Source: a virus
Reading direction: 5' to 3' (one strand)
Length of the DNA: 26,150 nt
IMG/VR virus record: IMGVR_UViG_3300006919_000379
Coordinates: 1 to 26,150 of that record
Both the position numbers and the translations under genes were made by a program. Positions 15,068 through 21,914 of the stretch are shown here, piece after piece (the stretch's first letter is position 1; every line of letters begins with the position of its first letter). The notes under the pieces are model-generated. The model did no database searches. It was not told the DNA's origin and saw nothing but the letters and a program-made list of their open reading frames with translations.

Positions 15068-15340
15068 ATGAACGGAGTCAAACGATTTGGAATGGTGAAA
15101 TGGCAACTCATCATCACGTCGTACTGGACATCATCAGAACCAGACGGTTCAACATTCAGTGAGAGTGACAGCAGGTACAAGTACTACGTTGTACCGGATG
15201 ATTACAAGGAGCAGGATGTCATCAACTACCACCTCAGTGGTGAACCAGATGGCAAGACACCAACCACTGTGGACCTTGCTGACTATGGGGGCTGCTCATT
15301 CGAAGCACAAGTGTACCCTTGGGATAAGAAAGAGATCTGA
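15068..15340 (+). CDS. Hypothetical protein, 90 aa
   Basis: The start at 15068, one base after the previous stop, is preferred over the in-frame upstream Met because of AAAGGA seven bases before it. The sequence begins MNGVKRFGMVKWQLIITSYW and continues with TSSEPDGSTFSESDSRYKYY, then an aspartate-rich middle and an aromatic C-terminus (YGGCSFEAQVYPWDKKEI). The alternation of hydrophobic and polar residues suggests a small beta protein. Last gene of its cluster; a 10-bp hairpin follows 13 bp after the stop. No family recognised. Confidence 0.68.
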   Translation: MNGVKRFGMVKWQLIITSYWTSSEPDGSTFSESDSRYKYYVVPDDYKEQDVINYHLSGEPDGKTPTTVDLADYGGCSFEAQVYPWDKKEI

Positions 15341-15353
15341 TTCCGTCTCCGTC

Positions 15354-15376
15354 GATGCCGTCCGCTGGGCGGCATC
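15354..15376 (+). terminator. Hairpin between the small-gene cluster and the kinase gene
   Basis: GATGCCGTCC (15354-15363) pairs with GGGCGGCATC (15367-15376), ten pairs with one G-U and a 3-nt loop. No T-run follows; the kinase gene starts 38 bp later with its own AAAGGA site. A processing signal or a weak terminator is possible. Confidence 0.5.
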
Positions 15377-15414
15377 TCCTCCGCTCGGAAATCGCAATAA
15401 AGAAAGGATAAGTA

Positions 15415-15876
15415 ATGCAAGGACTAAGAAAACTTCTGATCATCAGAGGTTTGCCCGGTAGTGGTAAGTCCACTCTTGCTCAATTAATTGCTCCTACCAA
15501 ATCTATCTGGTATGAAGCAGATCAGTACTTTCAGAAAGGATGGAAGAGTGGGCCTTATGAGTTCGATGCTTCTAAATTGAAGGAAGCACACGACTGGTGT
15601 TATGGGGGCATTGAACGACACATGGAAGAAGGAAAAGAAAAACTTCTCATTGTCTCCAACACATTCACGACAACTAAAGAGATTGATAGGTATGTGGCTC
15701 TTGCACTCGACCATGGATTTGATTGGGAAATCATCAAGGTTGTAGGTGATCATGGCAGCATTCATGATGTCCCAGAACACACCATCAACAAGATGAGAGA
15801 TCGTTGGGAAGACTATCCTAATGAAGTGACATACGAAACGTGTGGTATCAACAGCAAAGTACAACACTTGCTGTGA
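15415..15876 (+). CDS. P-loop kinase, polynucleotide kinase / N4BP2-like
   Basis: 153 residues with a perfect Walker A, RGLPGSGKST at 11-20, followed by Asp36 in WYEADQYF (the position of the base-activating Asp of T4 polynucleotide kinase-type enzymes). Then SKLKEAHDWCYGGIERHMEE, the strand LLIVSNTFTTTKEI, and a later HDVPEHTINKMRDRWEDYP region where the lid arginines lie. This is the AAA_33-type / N4BP2-like small kinase family, expected to phosphorylate 5'-OH ends of DNA or RNA, or possibly nucleotides; substrate is unproven. It is a single-domain protein without the phosphatase half of T4 Pnk. AAAGGA precedes the ATG. The gene is flanked by hairpins on both sides and looks less GC-rich than its neighbours. 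Confidence 0.85.
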   Translation: MQGLRKLLIIRGLPGSGKSTLAQLIAPTKSIWYEADQYFQKGWKSGPYEFDASKLKEAHDWCYGGIERHMEEGKEKLLIVSNTFTTTKEIDRYVALALDHGFDWEIIKVVGDHGSIHDVPEHTINKMRDRWEDYPNEVTYETCGINSKVQHLL

Positions 15877-15880
15877 CAAT

Positions 15881-15916
15881 ACCCCGGCGGCGGGGTGCAG
15901 TGGCCCCCGCCGGGGT
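15881..15916 (+). other. GC-rich hairpin after the kinase gene
   Basis: ACCCCGGCGG (15881-15890) pairs with CCGCCGGGGT (15907-15916), ten perfect G-C-rich pairs; GGG (15892-15894) and CCC (15904-15906) can extend the stem past one bulged base. It starts 5 bp after the stop and lies directly before the intrinsic terminator at 15932. Confidence 0.65.
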
Positions 15917-15931
15917 CAGGTTTGTTGTTTG

Positions 15932-15957
15932 GATCAGACATGTTGTCTGATCTTTTT
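15932..15957 (+). terminator. Rho-independent terminator after the kinase gene
   Basis: GATCAGACA (15932-15940), a 3-nt loop, TGTCTGATC (15944-15952), then five T (15953-15957). Nine perfect pairs plus U-tract. It should end kinase transcription, so the following gene needs its own promoter, which must lie in the 30 bp before 15987 or depend on read-through. Confidence 0.85.
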
Positions 15958-15986
15958 ATTAGGTCCATTACTTTGAAAGGTAATCA

Positions 15987-16658
15987 ATGGACATCTTGGA
16001 TTTGTGTGATGATCTCGTCACTCCCGTGACTGACAAGTTCGTGCTTGCTGCTGTCAAGCGCAGTAGCAAGAACAAGAACTCTGTCATCTTTGTGTTCGAT
16101 CATCCGGATGATTTCGATAGGTCGAGTAAGACTTACGAGTCTGTCATCTGGACGTACACTAAGGGTGCTGTTCTTCCTGCTTGTCAGTTTGCGAAGCGAG
16201 ACGAAGAGAATGAATTCACCGGAGAGACAGCCAATAAGACTGTCAATCTTGGTGGTGTTCAGTTCGCTAGTCTTGTGGCAGCACTGGTCATGGGTGGTGA
16301 AGATGGCGATGATGAGAAGGTTCCCGGAGTCATCAGGTCTTTGATGATGATGGATGCCTCAGACATCATCATTGAGATGCAGACGTACACGGGTATGGCC
16401 GTCATGACTCCGTTCTCTGGTCGTGTCAAGGGTCGTGACAATGTGGTCCGTACCCAATTCAAGTTCCCGGAATGGGAATACAGTCAGGATCCCCGTGATA
16501 ACACCAACTGTCTTGACCTTCAGCGTCAGTCGTTTGGTGCAGTGTGTTGGGATGAGCAGGCAGCACAACATCGTGAGTCTGGTCGTTATCGCAACACTCG
16601 TCAGGACAATGCTGTCCTTCCCGAAGGCGCAGAAGACGGGGATGAAATTCTCGAATGA
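15987..16658 (+). CDS. Hypothetical protein, 223 aa
   Basis: The protein begins MDILDLCDDLVTPVTDKFVL and has a beta-rich N-half (NSVIFVFDHPDDFDRSSKTY, then ESVIWTYTKGAVLPACQFAK). A middle helical part contains LGGVQFASLVAALVMGGEDG, and the C-terminus is polar and acidic (DNAVLPEGAEDGDEILE). Its size, the absence of cysteine knuckles and the acidic tail recall phage single-stranded-DNA-binding proteins, but this is only an impression and no motif is diagnostic. AAAGG precedes the ATG. It ends in an ATGA overlap with the 174-aa gene, so the two form one unit bounded by the terminators at 15932 and 17367. Confidence 0.78.
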   Translation: MDILDLCDDLVTPVTDKFVLAAVKRSSKNKNSVIFVFDHPDDFDRSSKTYESVIWTYTKGAVLPACQFAKRDEENEFTGETANKTVNLGGVQFASLVAALVMGGEDGDDEKVPGVIRSLMMMDASDIIIEMQTYTGMAVMTPFSGRVKGRDNVVRTQFKFPEWEYSQDPRDNTNCLDLQRQSFGAVCWDEQAAQHRESGRYRNTRQDNAVLPEGAEDGDEILE

Positions 16659-17179
16659 CTCTCATACGACTCTCTGACATCAGAGAGGGTGACGTACACC
16701 CAGACGCAGGGATGTCCAACATCCCATGGGAGTACGAGTACGGATTTCAGCGGGAGGCAGATCTCTCGGATGACCAATGCACTGTACTTCAGGATCTCTT
16801 CGGTTTTGATCCTGAATGCAATGACGAGGAACTCCTTGATGGTCTGTCTCCCGATGCTTCCGGCACCTTCAACACTGATGTTTATGTACGCCGCAAGGAT
16901 GGCAGTGTGCGAGTCGTTTGCTACAACCGTCTTCAACTAATTAAGATAGCCAACAAGATTCTTCTTGATGCCGCAGTAGAGATTGCGTTTGCTGTTCAAC
17001 GTGAGACTCTACTTCCCGGTCCCCATCTTCTTGTTGACTACCAGATGTGCCCTGATGCGGGCGTCACTAAGGCAATCATCGTAGGTGATCTTGCTTTCCC
17101 ACTATCACAAATGCTGTCGCTTCGTGGGTATGAAGGGGTAGGCAAGTTACAGTGGGTAGATCCACCGGATGAGTGTTGA
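16655..17179 (+). CDS. Hypothetical protein, 174 aa
   Basis: ATGA-coupled to the 223-aa gene. The sequence begins MTLIRLSDIREGDVHPDAGM, has an acidic middle with FGFDPECNDEELLDGLSPDA, a beta/helix stretch YVRRKDGSVRVVCYNRLQLI, and ends QWVDPPDEC. There are scattered cysteines but no CxxC pair, and no P-loop or nuclease motif. It probably works together with the protein encoded before it. No family recognised. Confidence 0.75.
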   Translation: MTLIRLSDIREGDVHPDAGMSNIPWEYEYGFQREADLSDDQCTVLQDLFGFDPECNDEELLDGLSPDASGTFNTDVYVRRKDGSVRVVCYNRLQLIKIANKILLDAAVEIAFAVQRETLLPGPHLLVDYQMCPDAGVTKAIIVGDLAFPLSQMLSLRGYEGVGKLQWVDPPDEC

Positions 17180-17360
17180 ATTCAAAGTGGTATGGTTGGG
17201 GAGTAAGGTGGTAAGTGTGTCCACCTCCTCCCCCCACCTACCTAAATGGGAGGCTGAACTTCCTTTGGTATCCAAGGAAGTAAGCCAATCTTCTCGATAC
17301 GAAATGCCCGACGATCAAGCGAAGTTGCACTACAACTTGCTGAAGATCAGCGGGCAATAA
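17169..17360 (+). CDS. Short hypothetical protein, 63 aa
   Basis: Overlaps the end of the previous gene by 11 bp; no clear ribosome binding site, so translation would rely on coupling. It begins MSVEFKVVWLGSKVVSVSTS, with a plausible beta-hairpin, and ends 8 bp before a strong terminator stem, which supports it as the last gene of the unit. It contains a CCCCCCAC copy at 17230. Moderate confidence only because of its length and missing ribosome binding site. Confidence 0.5.
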   Translation: MSVEFKVVWLGSKVVSVSTSSPHLPKWEAELPLVSKEVSQSSRYEMPDDQAKLHYNLLKISGQ

Positions 17361-17366
17361 ACCACA

Positions 17367-17403
17367 GGGTGGCATCGGCTTCGGTCGGTGTCACTCTTTT
17401 TTT
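17367..17403 (+). terminator. Rho-independent terminator with UUCG tetraloop
   Basis: Stem 17369-17379 with 17384-17394, eleven pairs including three G-U, capped by C(UUCG)G, with possible extension to 17367/17396, followed by seven T (17397-17403). The UUCG tetraloop is the unusually stable type found in efficient bacterial terminators. It closes the 15987-17360 unit. Confidence 0.9.
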
Positions 17404-17578
17404 ATGCTGCTTTAGTAAAGGATCACTGCTATGACTTATGTTTCTTTCTTAAATGACGATTCTTATATGCCGACATTTGATTGCATTGGTAAGTTTAGAG
17501 GGGGCTACCGCCCCGCGAGCGGGGCGGCGGTCGCCCCCGTCACAACTAGTAAAGGAGGATTGGCATGGAAAACCCTTA
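17404..17578 (+). other. Intergenic leader before the 86-aa gene
   Basis: Lies between the UUCG terminator and the next secure gene. Contains a GC-rich hairpin (17500-17538) and a very strong AAAGGAGG (17551-17558) that serves a four-codon mini-ORF. A promoter is expected here but no clear -35/-10 pair was found. A 68-codon frame from 17431 runs straight through the hairpin and is not convincing. Confidence 0.45.
17500..17538 (+). other. GC-rich two-tier hairpin
   Basis: Inner stem CCGCCCCG (17508-17515) with CGGGGCGG (17520-17527) around a CGAG loop; outer stem GGGGGC (17500-17505) with GCCCCC (17533-17538). It lies in the leader, 13 bases before the AAAGGAGG site. Confidence 0.7.
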
Positions 17579-17579
17579 A
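17565..17579 (+). promoter_or_regulatory. Four-codon leader ORF (MENP) with ideal ribosome binding site
   Basis: ATG GAA AAC CCT TAA, with AAAGGAGG six bases upstream, the best ribosome binding site in the neighbourhood. Its stop overlaps the ATG of the following 86-aa gene (TAATG). The arrangement suggests translation by termination-reinitiation through a mini-leader, or that the strong site directly serves the ATG at 17579 at an unusually long distance. Confidence 0.45.
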
Positions 17580-17839
17580 TGATTCAGCCCGAAACAGAGA
17601 TGAACTTCAAGACGTTCATCGAAGCAGCAAAGAATGATGACCTCTCCCTTGTCTCGTGCAAAGACGCAAAGGGTAGGTCATTCGACGTGATTGCTGTTTT
17701 ATGTGTAGATGCCAATGACTTTAGTCATGACGTTTACATGCCGTTCGCAGTGATGGCAGGACCAAACATGTATCCTCTCATGCGAAAGATAAAGCCACCG
17801 GAAAATCTCAAAGGAGAATGGTGTTGGGATGACGAATAA
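17579..17839 (+). CDS. Small hypothetical protein, 86 aa
   Basis: Two starts are plausible: 17579 (TAATG overlap with the mini-ORF) and 17600 (MNFKTFIEAAKNDD), which gives 79 residues. The motif FKTFIEAAKNDDLSLVSCKD followed by a hydrophobic strand (FDVIAVLCVD) and YMPFAVMAG resembles a family of small phage proteins of the form F-K-T-hydrophobic-x-x-A-A-x-x-x-x-L-x-L-hydrophobic-x-C (possibly DUF6117; from memory). Function unknown. It ends inside the first codons of the glycosylase gene, so it is the lead gene of the long replication operon. Confidence 0.7.
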   Translation: MIQPETEMNFKTFIEAAKNDDLSLVSCKDAKGRSFDVIAVLCVDANDFSHDVYMPFAVMAGPNMYPLMRKIKPPENLKGEWCWDDE

Positions 17840-18518
17840 CATACAACTTCCACAGTTTTTCTCCGCACCCTCATGCACGTTATGTGATCTGCATCAGGGG
17901 GCCAAGAATCCGGGGGTTCCGACAAGGTTCTTTGAACAGTCGGAACCCTCGTCACATCTCCCCCCACTCATCGTGGTCGGCATGAACCCCGGTGTTCGTG
18001 AAGACACCACCAACACATGCTTTGTTGGGCCAAGCGGCAATCTACTTACCAGCGTCTACCTTAACCACGAAGAGATACTACGGGCTCCTGTGTATCTCAC
18101 CAACGCAGCAAGATGTTCAACGCTGGGCACCAACGAATCCCCCAAGAACAAGCACTACAAAGCGTGCTTCCCCTATCTTCTCAGTGATATCGAGTTGATC
18201 CTTGAGCATCACGCTACAAAGAAAGCCCTCGTCCTTTGCCTTGGCAGCCACTCCTACGGTGTGGTCAGCCAGCATTTCACAGGCAAGAAGCAATCTCTAC
18301 GCCATGGCTTCAACAACCAAGGCCAACCATCCTCCCTTCTGCTCCCGAACGAACTGAACATCTACGCCACCTTCCATCCGGCAGCAGTACTGCGGGAAAA
18401 GAAGTATCTCTACCCCGTATCAGATCACATGGAGTTGGTGGCTCGTGCTATCAACGGTGATCTACCCACACCATCACTACCCGACATATGGGAGGCGACA
18501 TGGCCGACGAAGTTCTAA
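17829..18518 (+). CDS. Uracil-DNA glycosylase superfamily protein (family 4-like)
   Basis: 229 residues. Four cysteines in family 4 spacing, C16-x2-C19, C96 and C113 (C-x16-C), should hold a 4Fe-4S cluster. The first active-site motif is GMNPGVRED (51-59) followed by FVGPSGNLL; the last is TFHPAAVLR near residue 185. Family 4 enzymes usually have GEAPG in motif 1, whereas GxNPG is the mark of the Mug/TDG family, so the active site looks mixed. Expected role: removing uracil or a related damaged base from DNA. It overlaps the previous gene by 11 bp and the next by 19 bp within the replication operon. The superfamily is secure; the exact substrate is not. Confidence 0.87.
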   Translation: MTNNIQLPQFFSAPSCTLCDLHQGAKNPGVPTRFFEQSEPSSHLPPLIVVGMNPGVREDTTNTCFVGPSGNLLTSVYLNHEEILRAPVYLTNAARCSTLGTNESPKNKHYKACFPYLLSDIELILEHHATKKALVLCLGSHSYGVVSQHFTGKKQSLRHGFNNQGQPSSLLLPNELNIYATFHPAAVLREKKYLYPVSDHMELVARAINGDLPTPSLPDIWEATWPTKF

Positions 18519-18694
18519 GCCATCCAGAATCCAAGCGTGTTTTCCTGCAAGCAGTAACCGACATGGTCGAAGACGACATGAAGAATCTTGACCTCAAGAT
18601 GTTCGACGTGTTTTACATTTGGACCATGGGACGCAACCGTTTCATGAAAGAACAATCCGCAAAGGAAGGGAAGCCCAATGTCACAGATAGTTGA
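18500..18694 (+). CDS. Small helical hypothetical protein, 64 aa
   Basis: The ATG at 18500 is preferred to that at 18488 because GGGAGG stands directly before it. Sequence MADEVLSHPESKRVFLQAVT then DMVEDDMKNLDLKMFDVFYI, charged and helical. It overlaps the glycosylase end by 19 bp and the next gene by 17 bp, which supports translation as part of the operon. No motif recognised. Confidence 0.65.
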   Translation: MADEVLSHPESKRVFLQAVTDMVEDDMKNLDLKMFDVFYIWTMGRNRFMKEQSAKEGKPNVTDS

Positions 18695-18944
18695 CCGCTA
18701 CTTTGAATACGAGTTCGATTTCGCCACGATCACGGGAACCGTCACACTCGACATCAGCGGCACATGCACTAAGGTTGTGTGTGTCAGATTGGAATCAGAC
18801 CAAGACGCCCTCACCTACCTGCGTGAAGCAATCATGGAGAGGGTTGATGAAGATGATGACTACGATGCCCGTACTCTTCAGGAAGAAGAGAAGGAGTGGG
18901 CCGCAAGTCAGAACGCAGAAATTCTAAGAGAGGATGAATGTTGA
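18678..18944 (+). CDS. Acidic hypothetical protein, 88 aa
   Basis: Begins MSQIVDRYFEYEFDFATITG with alternating beta-type residues, then VTLDISGTCTKVVCVRLESD, and an acidic helical C-half with EDDDYDARTLQEEEKEWAAS. AAAGGAAGGG lies upstream of the ATG. Overlaps its neighbours on both sides in different frames. Acidic small proteins in phage replication operons can be DNA mimics or inhibitors, but nothing specific is seen here. Confidence 0.68.
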   Translation: MSQIVDRYFEYEFDFATITGTVTLDISGTCTKVVCVRLESDQDALTYLREAIMERVDEDDDYDARTLQEEEKEWAASQNAEILREDEC

Positions 18945-19264
18945 AACTCAAGGCTGTTGAGAGAAGAGACATCGAGGATGGGATCCGTAGGGCTGTAGCC
19001 CTTGAAACCTACACGGCTGAGTGGGATTGGTATGACAAGAGAAAGGCTGTTCGCTTTGTCAACAAAGCCATCGAGCATTCCGGTACATCCAAGAAGCAGT
19101 TGTCGTACCAAACTGGTATTTCGTCTTCTTCTTTTACCAATTTGAGTCGAGGGATAGTTCACCTCAGGCCAAGCCACTTCTTCAAGATCGTAAGATGTGT
19201 TTACCCCGAGTACGCTGCCATCGTTGAAGCAGAGCAAGCAGACATAGAAAGGTTGCGTGACTAA
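18938..19264 (+). CDS. Helix-turn-helix protein, 108 aa
   Basis: Residues about 35-75 (KAVRFVNKAIEHSGTSKKQL followed by SYQTGISSSSFTNLSRGIVH) fit an XRE/Cro-type helix-turn-helix: a helix, a TSKKQLSYQTGIS turn region and a recognition helix SSSFTNLSRG. The C-terminus is an acidic helix. It could be a transcription regulator of the phage program or a replication accessory; the palindrome at 13901 is a possible target (inference). It ends with a TAATG overlap to the polymerase gene, so the two are probably co-translated. AGAGAGG precedes the ATG. Confidence 0.72.
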   Translation: MLKLKAVERRDIEDGIRRAVALETYTAEWDWYDKRKAVRFVNKAIEHSGTSKKQLSYQTGISSSSFTNLSRGIVHLRPSHFFKIVRCVYPEYAAIVEAEQADIERLRD

Positions 19265-21390
19265 TGCTGATCAGCCTCGATATCGAAACTTATGGAGCGG
19301 CACGGGGCAATCACATTGGCTTGCTCCTACCAGAGCAAACTGTCTTTCACCCCCGCAAGTCTTCTTACATTGATGGGGTAGACAAGCAGAACATGATTCT
19401 CACGGCAGCCATCACTCTGCCCAAACAAAAGTTTCCGGAGGAACTATCCTTCCGTACACTGGCCGGGCTTGAACCCGGTAAGACAATGGTGTTCCAACTG
19501 CACGATGAAGAACAACAAGCAATGCTTCACCAATGGTTGAGGCAAGCAACAACCATCATCGGCATGAATCTACAGTTCGATCTTCAATACCTCAGGTACT
19601 GCGGGTATGAAGTGTCTGACAAGATCCCTCTTGTGGATCTCTCGGTCCTCAACTATCTCCACTCTGAACTACGAGAAGAGCGTAGTCTCAAGGCACTTGG
19701 TCCTGTCCTTGGTGCCTTCACCTACACGGACACCCTCAAGACCACACGCTTCAAGCGTGCCACAGACTCGGGCCTCATTTCATACAACGCTCAGGACACC
19801 CACAACACCATGTTGGCTGTTGCGGAATTGTCCCGCCGATTGTTGGACGACAAGTATGACACGCACTTCGACATTGAAGCAGGTACTTACGCTCTTGACT
19901 TCTACTCCGAGAGCATCTGGTCAACCATCGCCATGTCAGAGGCTGGCGTTCCAATGTCATCGCTGGCACTTCAACGTCTCATGGAACGATGCAAGCAAGA
20001 CATTGCAGAAGCAGAAGATGACGCAAACAAGAACGACCTCATACTCAGGGGCGAAGGTTCAGCCAAAAGTAAGGACGAGTTCCTCCTTGAAGTAATCAGG
20101 TTGATCGAGGAGGTGTCCAACCCCGACATCATGGATGCACTTGACGTAACCCCAAAGAGTAAGAAGGTCTCGTTCTCCGACAAGAACCGGACCACCCTGT
20201 ACGAAGCACTGCCCGAAGGCATTGACGCCGACATGTACAGAGAGTGCCTCGACGCTGCTGACAAGCACAGCAAGGCGATGAAGTTGATGTCGTCGTACTG
20301 TTACCCGTTGCTCTACCACCGCCGGAACAAACCGGATGACATGTCTTCCATCATCATTCCCCCCCACATGTCACTGCCGACCCATATGACAATGCCGGTG
20401 CCTATCTTCAAGACACCAGCCGACAGGGTGGAAGCAGCAGCAAAGGATCAAAGCGAAGAGAAGATAAAGAAGATGGGGTGTCGGTTCTCAGGCACACGGC
20501 CTCCGGGGTACGGTGACGCCATTGCGTACCCAACGTGGTACGTCACCCCCAGCCACATCAAGAACGACAGCGGCACAAGCGGCGGCACAATCCAAGGCCG
20601 CATCACCTGCAAGCAACCCTCGGCCCAGACATTCCCGAAGGCAGTGAAGAAGTGCATCCGCAGCCGCTACACCAACGGCAAGATCGTCGCCATGGACTTG
20701 TCGCAGGCAGAACTACGGGTGGCAGCCCTCCTGTCGGGAGAAGAAAGCATGATCACCGCATACCAGAGCAACCAAGATCTACACGCAGACAGAGCCCGAT
20801 CTCTGTGGGGGGACTACGACGACGCCGAAGCAAAGCAGCAAGAACGCAGGCAGGTGGGCAAGATGATGAACTTTGCCGACCTCTTCCTGTCCTCTGCCAA
20901 CACCATGCGTGAGCAGGTGTATGCACAATCCGGCGGTGACATCCTACTTCCCTTGGCCTTCTATCAAGAAGTGGTGAGTAAGAGAGAAGAAGTTCGACCC
21001 CAACTTACGAATTGGCAAAGGGGTCTACTTGCAAAGGTGAAGAGGGACCACCGAATCATGCTGCCCCTTACCGGGCAATCACGCACGTTTCTTGGTGATC
21101 TTGGTAAGTCACGCTCAGAAGTTGTCAACTTCCCCGTCCAAACCACGGCGGGCAACGTGACTCTTGCTATACAACACCACCTCCGCAGGATCCTGCCCGA
21201 AAGAATCCTGATGTTTCTTCAGATATATGATGCGGTCTACCTTGACTGTCCTCCAGACATGATCCATGCTGCAACCAACGCCGTCGATGAGGCGGTCGCA
21301 CATGTGTGCAGCATCGGATACTGGGGGGACTTGCAGCGTGTCTATGACCGCGAAGTCCCCCTCAAGCATGATCTGGAGATATGGGACTAA
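19264..21390 (+). CDS. polA: DNA polymerase I (family A) with 3'-5' exonuclease
   Basis: 708 residues, close to T7 DNA polymerase in size. The proofreading domain is complete and of DEDDy type: D6/E8 in LDIET, D106 in GMNLQFDLQYL, Y174 and D178 in YNAQDTHNTM. Polymerase motifs: motif A VAMDLSQAELR with catalytic D478; motif B RQVGKMMNFADLF with R529, K533 and F537 (the position equivalent to E. coli Phe762); motif C QIYDAVYLD with D656, where the usual His-Asp-Glu is Tyr-Asp-Ala. No 5'-3' exonuclease domain. Replicative polymerase of the phage, working with the D5-type helicase. AAAGG upstream and TAATG coupling to the HTH gene. It overlaps the ERCC4 nuclease by 10 bp. Confidence 0.95.
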   Translation: MLISLDIETYGAARGNHIGLLLPEQTVFHPRKSSYIDGVDKQNMILTAAITLPKQKFPEELSFRTLAGLEPGKTMVFQLHDEEQQAMLHQWLRQATTIIGMNLQFDLQYLRYCGYEVSDKIPLVDLSVLNYLHSELREERSLKALGPVLGAFTYTDTLKTTRFKRATDSGLISYNAQDTHNTMLAVAELSRRLLDDKYDTHFDIEAGTYALDFYSESIWSTIAMSEAGVPMSSLALQRLMERCKQDIAEAEDDANKNDLILRGEGSAKSKDEFLLEVIRLIEEVSNPDIMDALDVTPKSKKVSFSDKNRTTLYEALPEGIDADMYRECLDAADKHSKAMKLMSSYCYPLLYHRRNKPDDMSSIIIPPHMSLPTHMTMPVPIFKTPADRVEAAAKDQSEEKIKKMGCRFSGTRPPGYGDAIAYPTWYVTPSHIKNDSGTSGGTIQGRITCKQPSAQTFPKAVKKCIRSRYTNGKIVAMDLSQAELRVAALLSGEESMITAYQSNQDLHADRARSLWGDYDDAEAKQQERRQVGKMMNFADLFLSSANTMREQVYAQSGGDILLPLAFYQEVVSKREEVRPQLTNWQRGLLAKVKRDHRIMLPLTGQSRTFLGDLGKSRSEVVNFPVQTTAGNVTLAIQHHLRRILPERILMFLQIYDAVYLDCPPDMIHAATNAVDEAVAHVCSIGYWGDLQRVYDREVPLKHDLEIWD

Positions 21391-21914
21391 AACGAGAATA
21401 CGTCATTCTTCGGGACACACGAGAGAAGAAGCCGCTCATCTTCCCCGAGACGCTCGTGATGCTCGATGACACCAAGCCCCCTTGGTTCCGCCGGTCTATC
21501 ACCGTTAGACTGAGAGTCGAAGACTACCCACTCAAGACAGGCGACTACTGTCTCCTCGGATATGAGAAGGTGTGTCTAGTGGAACGCAAGGGTTCCCTCA
21601 GGGAAGTGGCGGGGTACTGCATAACCAAAGACGGTTGTCGCAGGTTCACCTCTCAGGTCGAACGCCTCAAGGAAGAGGCTGCCCTGCCATACCTCCTGAT
21701 GGAAGGAACTCCCATAGATCTTCTCCGGCCAACTCTACATGTAGAGAAACCCGGACAAGCCATGGATTCTTTCCAAAGATTCCTGCTAAAGAATGAGATT
21801 CCGCTTATCCTATTACCCGCAGCAACTACTACGGCCCGCAAGGCAGTGGGCGAGTGGGTTGCTAGGCTTATGATCAACGGAGCATTAACCCATGGCATGG
21901 ATGATCACGAATAG
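21381..21914 (+). CDS. ERCC4/XPF-type nuclease
   Basis: 177 residues carrying an ERCC4 nuclease domain: ILRDTREKKPL (D12, R14, E15) at the N-terminus, LKTGDYCL with D55, the core VERKGSLREV (E68, R69, K70) matching the G-D-x(n)-E-R-K signature, and a downstream RRFTSQVERLKEEAALPYLL segment as in Mus81/XPF-type nucleases. It would cut branched or flapped DNA near junctions. No helix-hairpin-helix motif is obvious in this short protein, so a partner or dimer may supply DNA binding. The ATG lies within the last codons of the polymerase, linking it to replication; GGAG precedes it. Confidence 0.88.
   Translation: MGLKREYVILRDTREKKPLIFPETLVMLDDTKPPWFRRSITVRLRVEDYPLKTGDYCLLGYEKVCLVERKGSLREVAGYCITKDGCRRFTSQVERLKEEAALPYLLMEGTPIDLLRPTLHVEKPGQAMDSFQRFLLKNEIPLILLPAATTTARKAVGEWVARLMINGALTHGMDDHE

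Noticed and set aside
17431-17637. 68-codon frame starting MTYVSFLNDDSY with an AAAGGA site
   Set aside because: It runs through the GC hairpin and the mini-leader and overlaps the 86-aa gene in another frame; the first codons could still be a short leader peptide, but the whole is not convincing.
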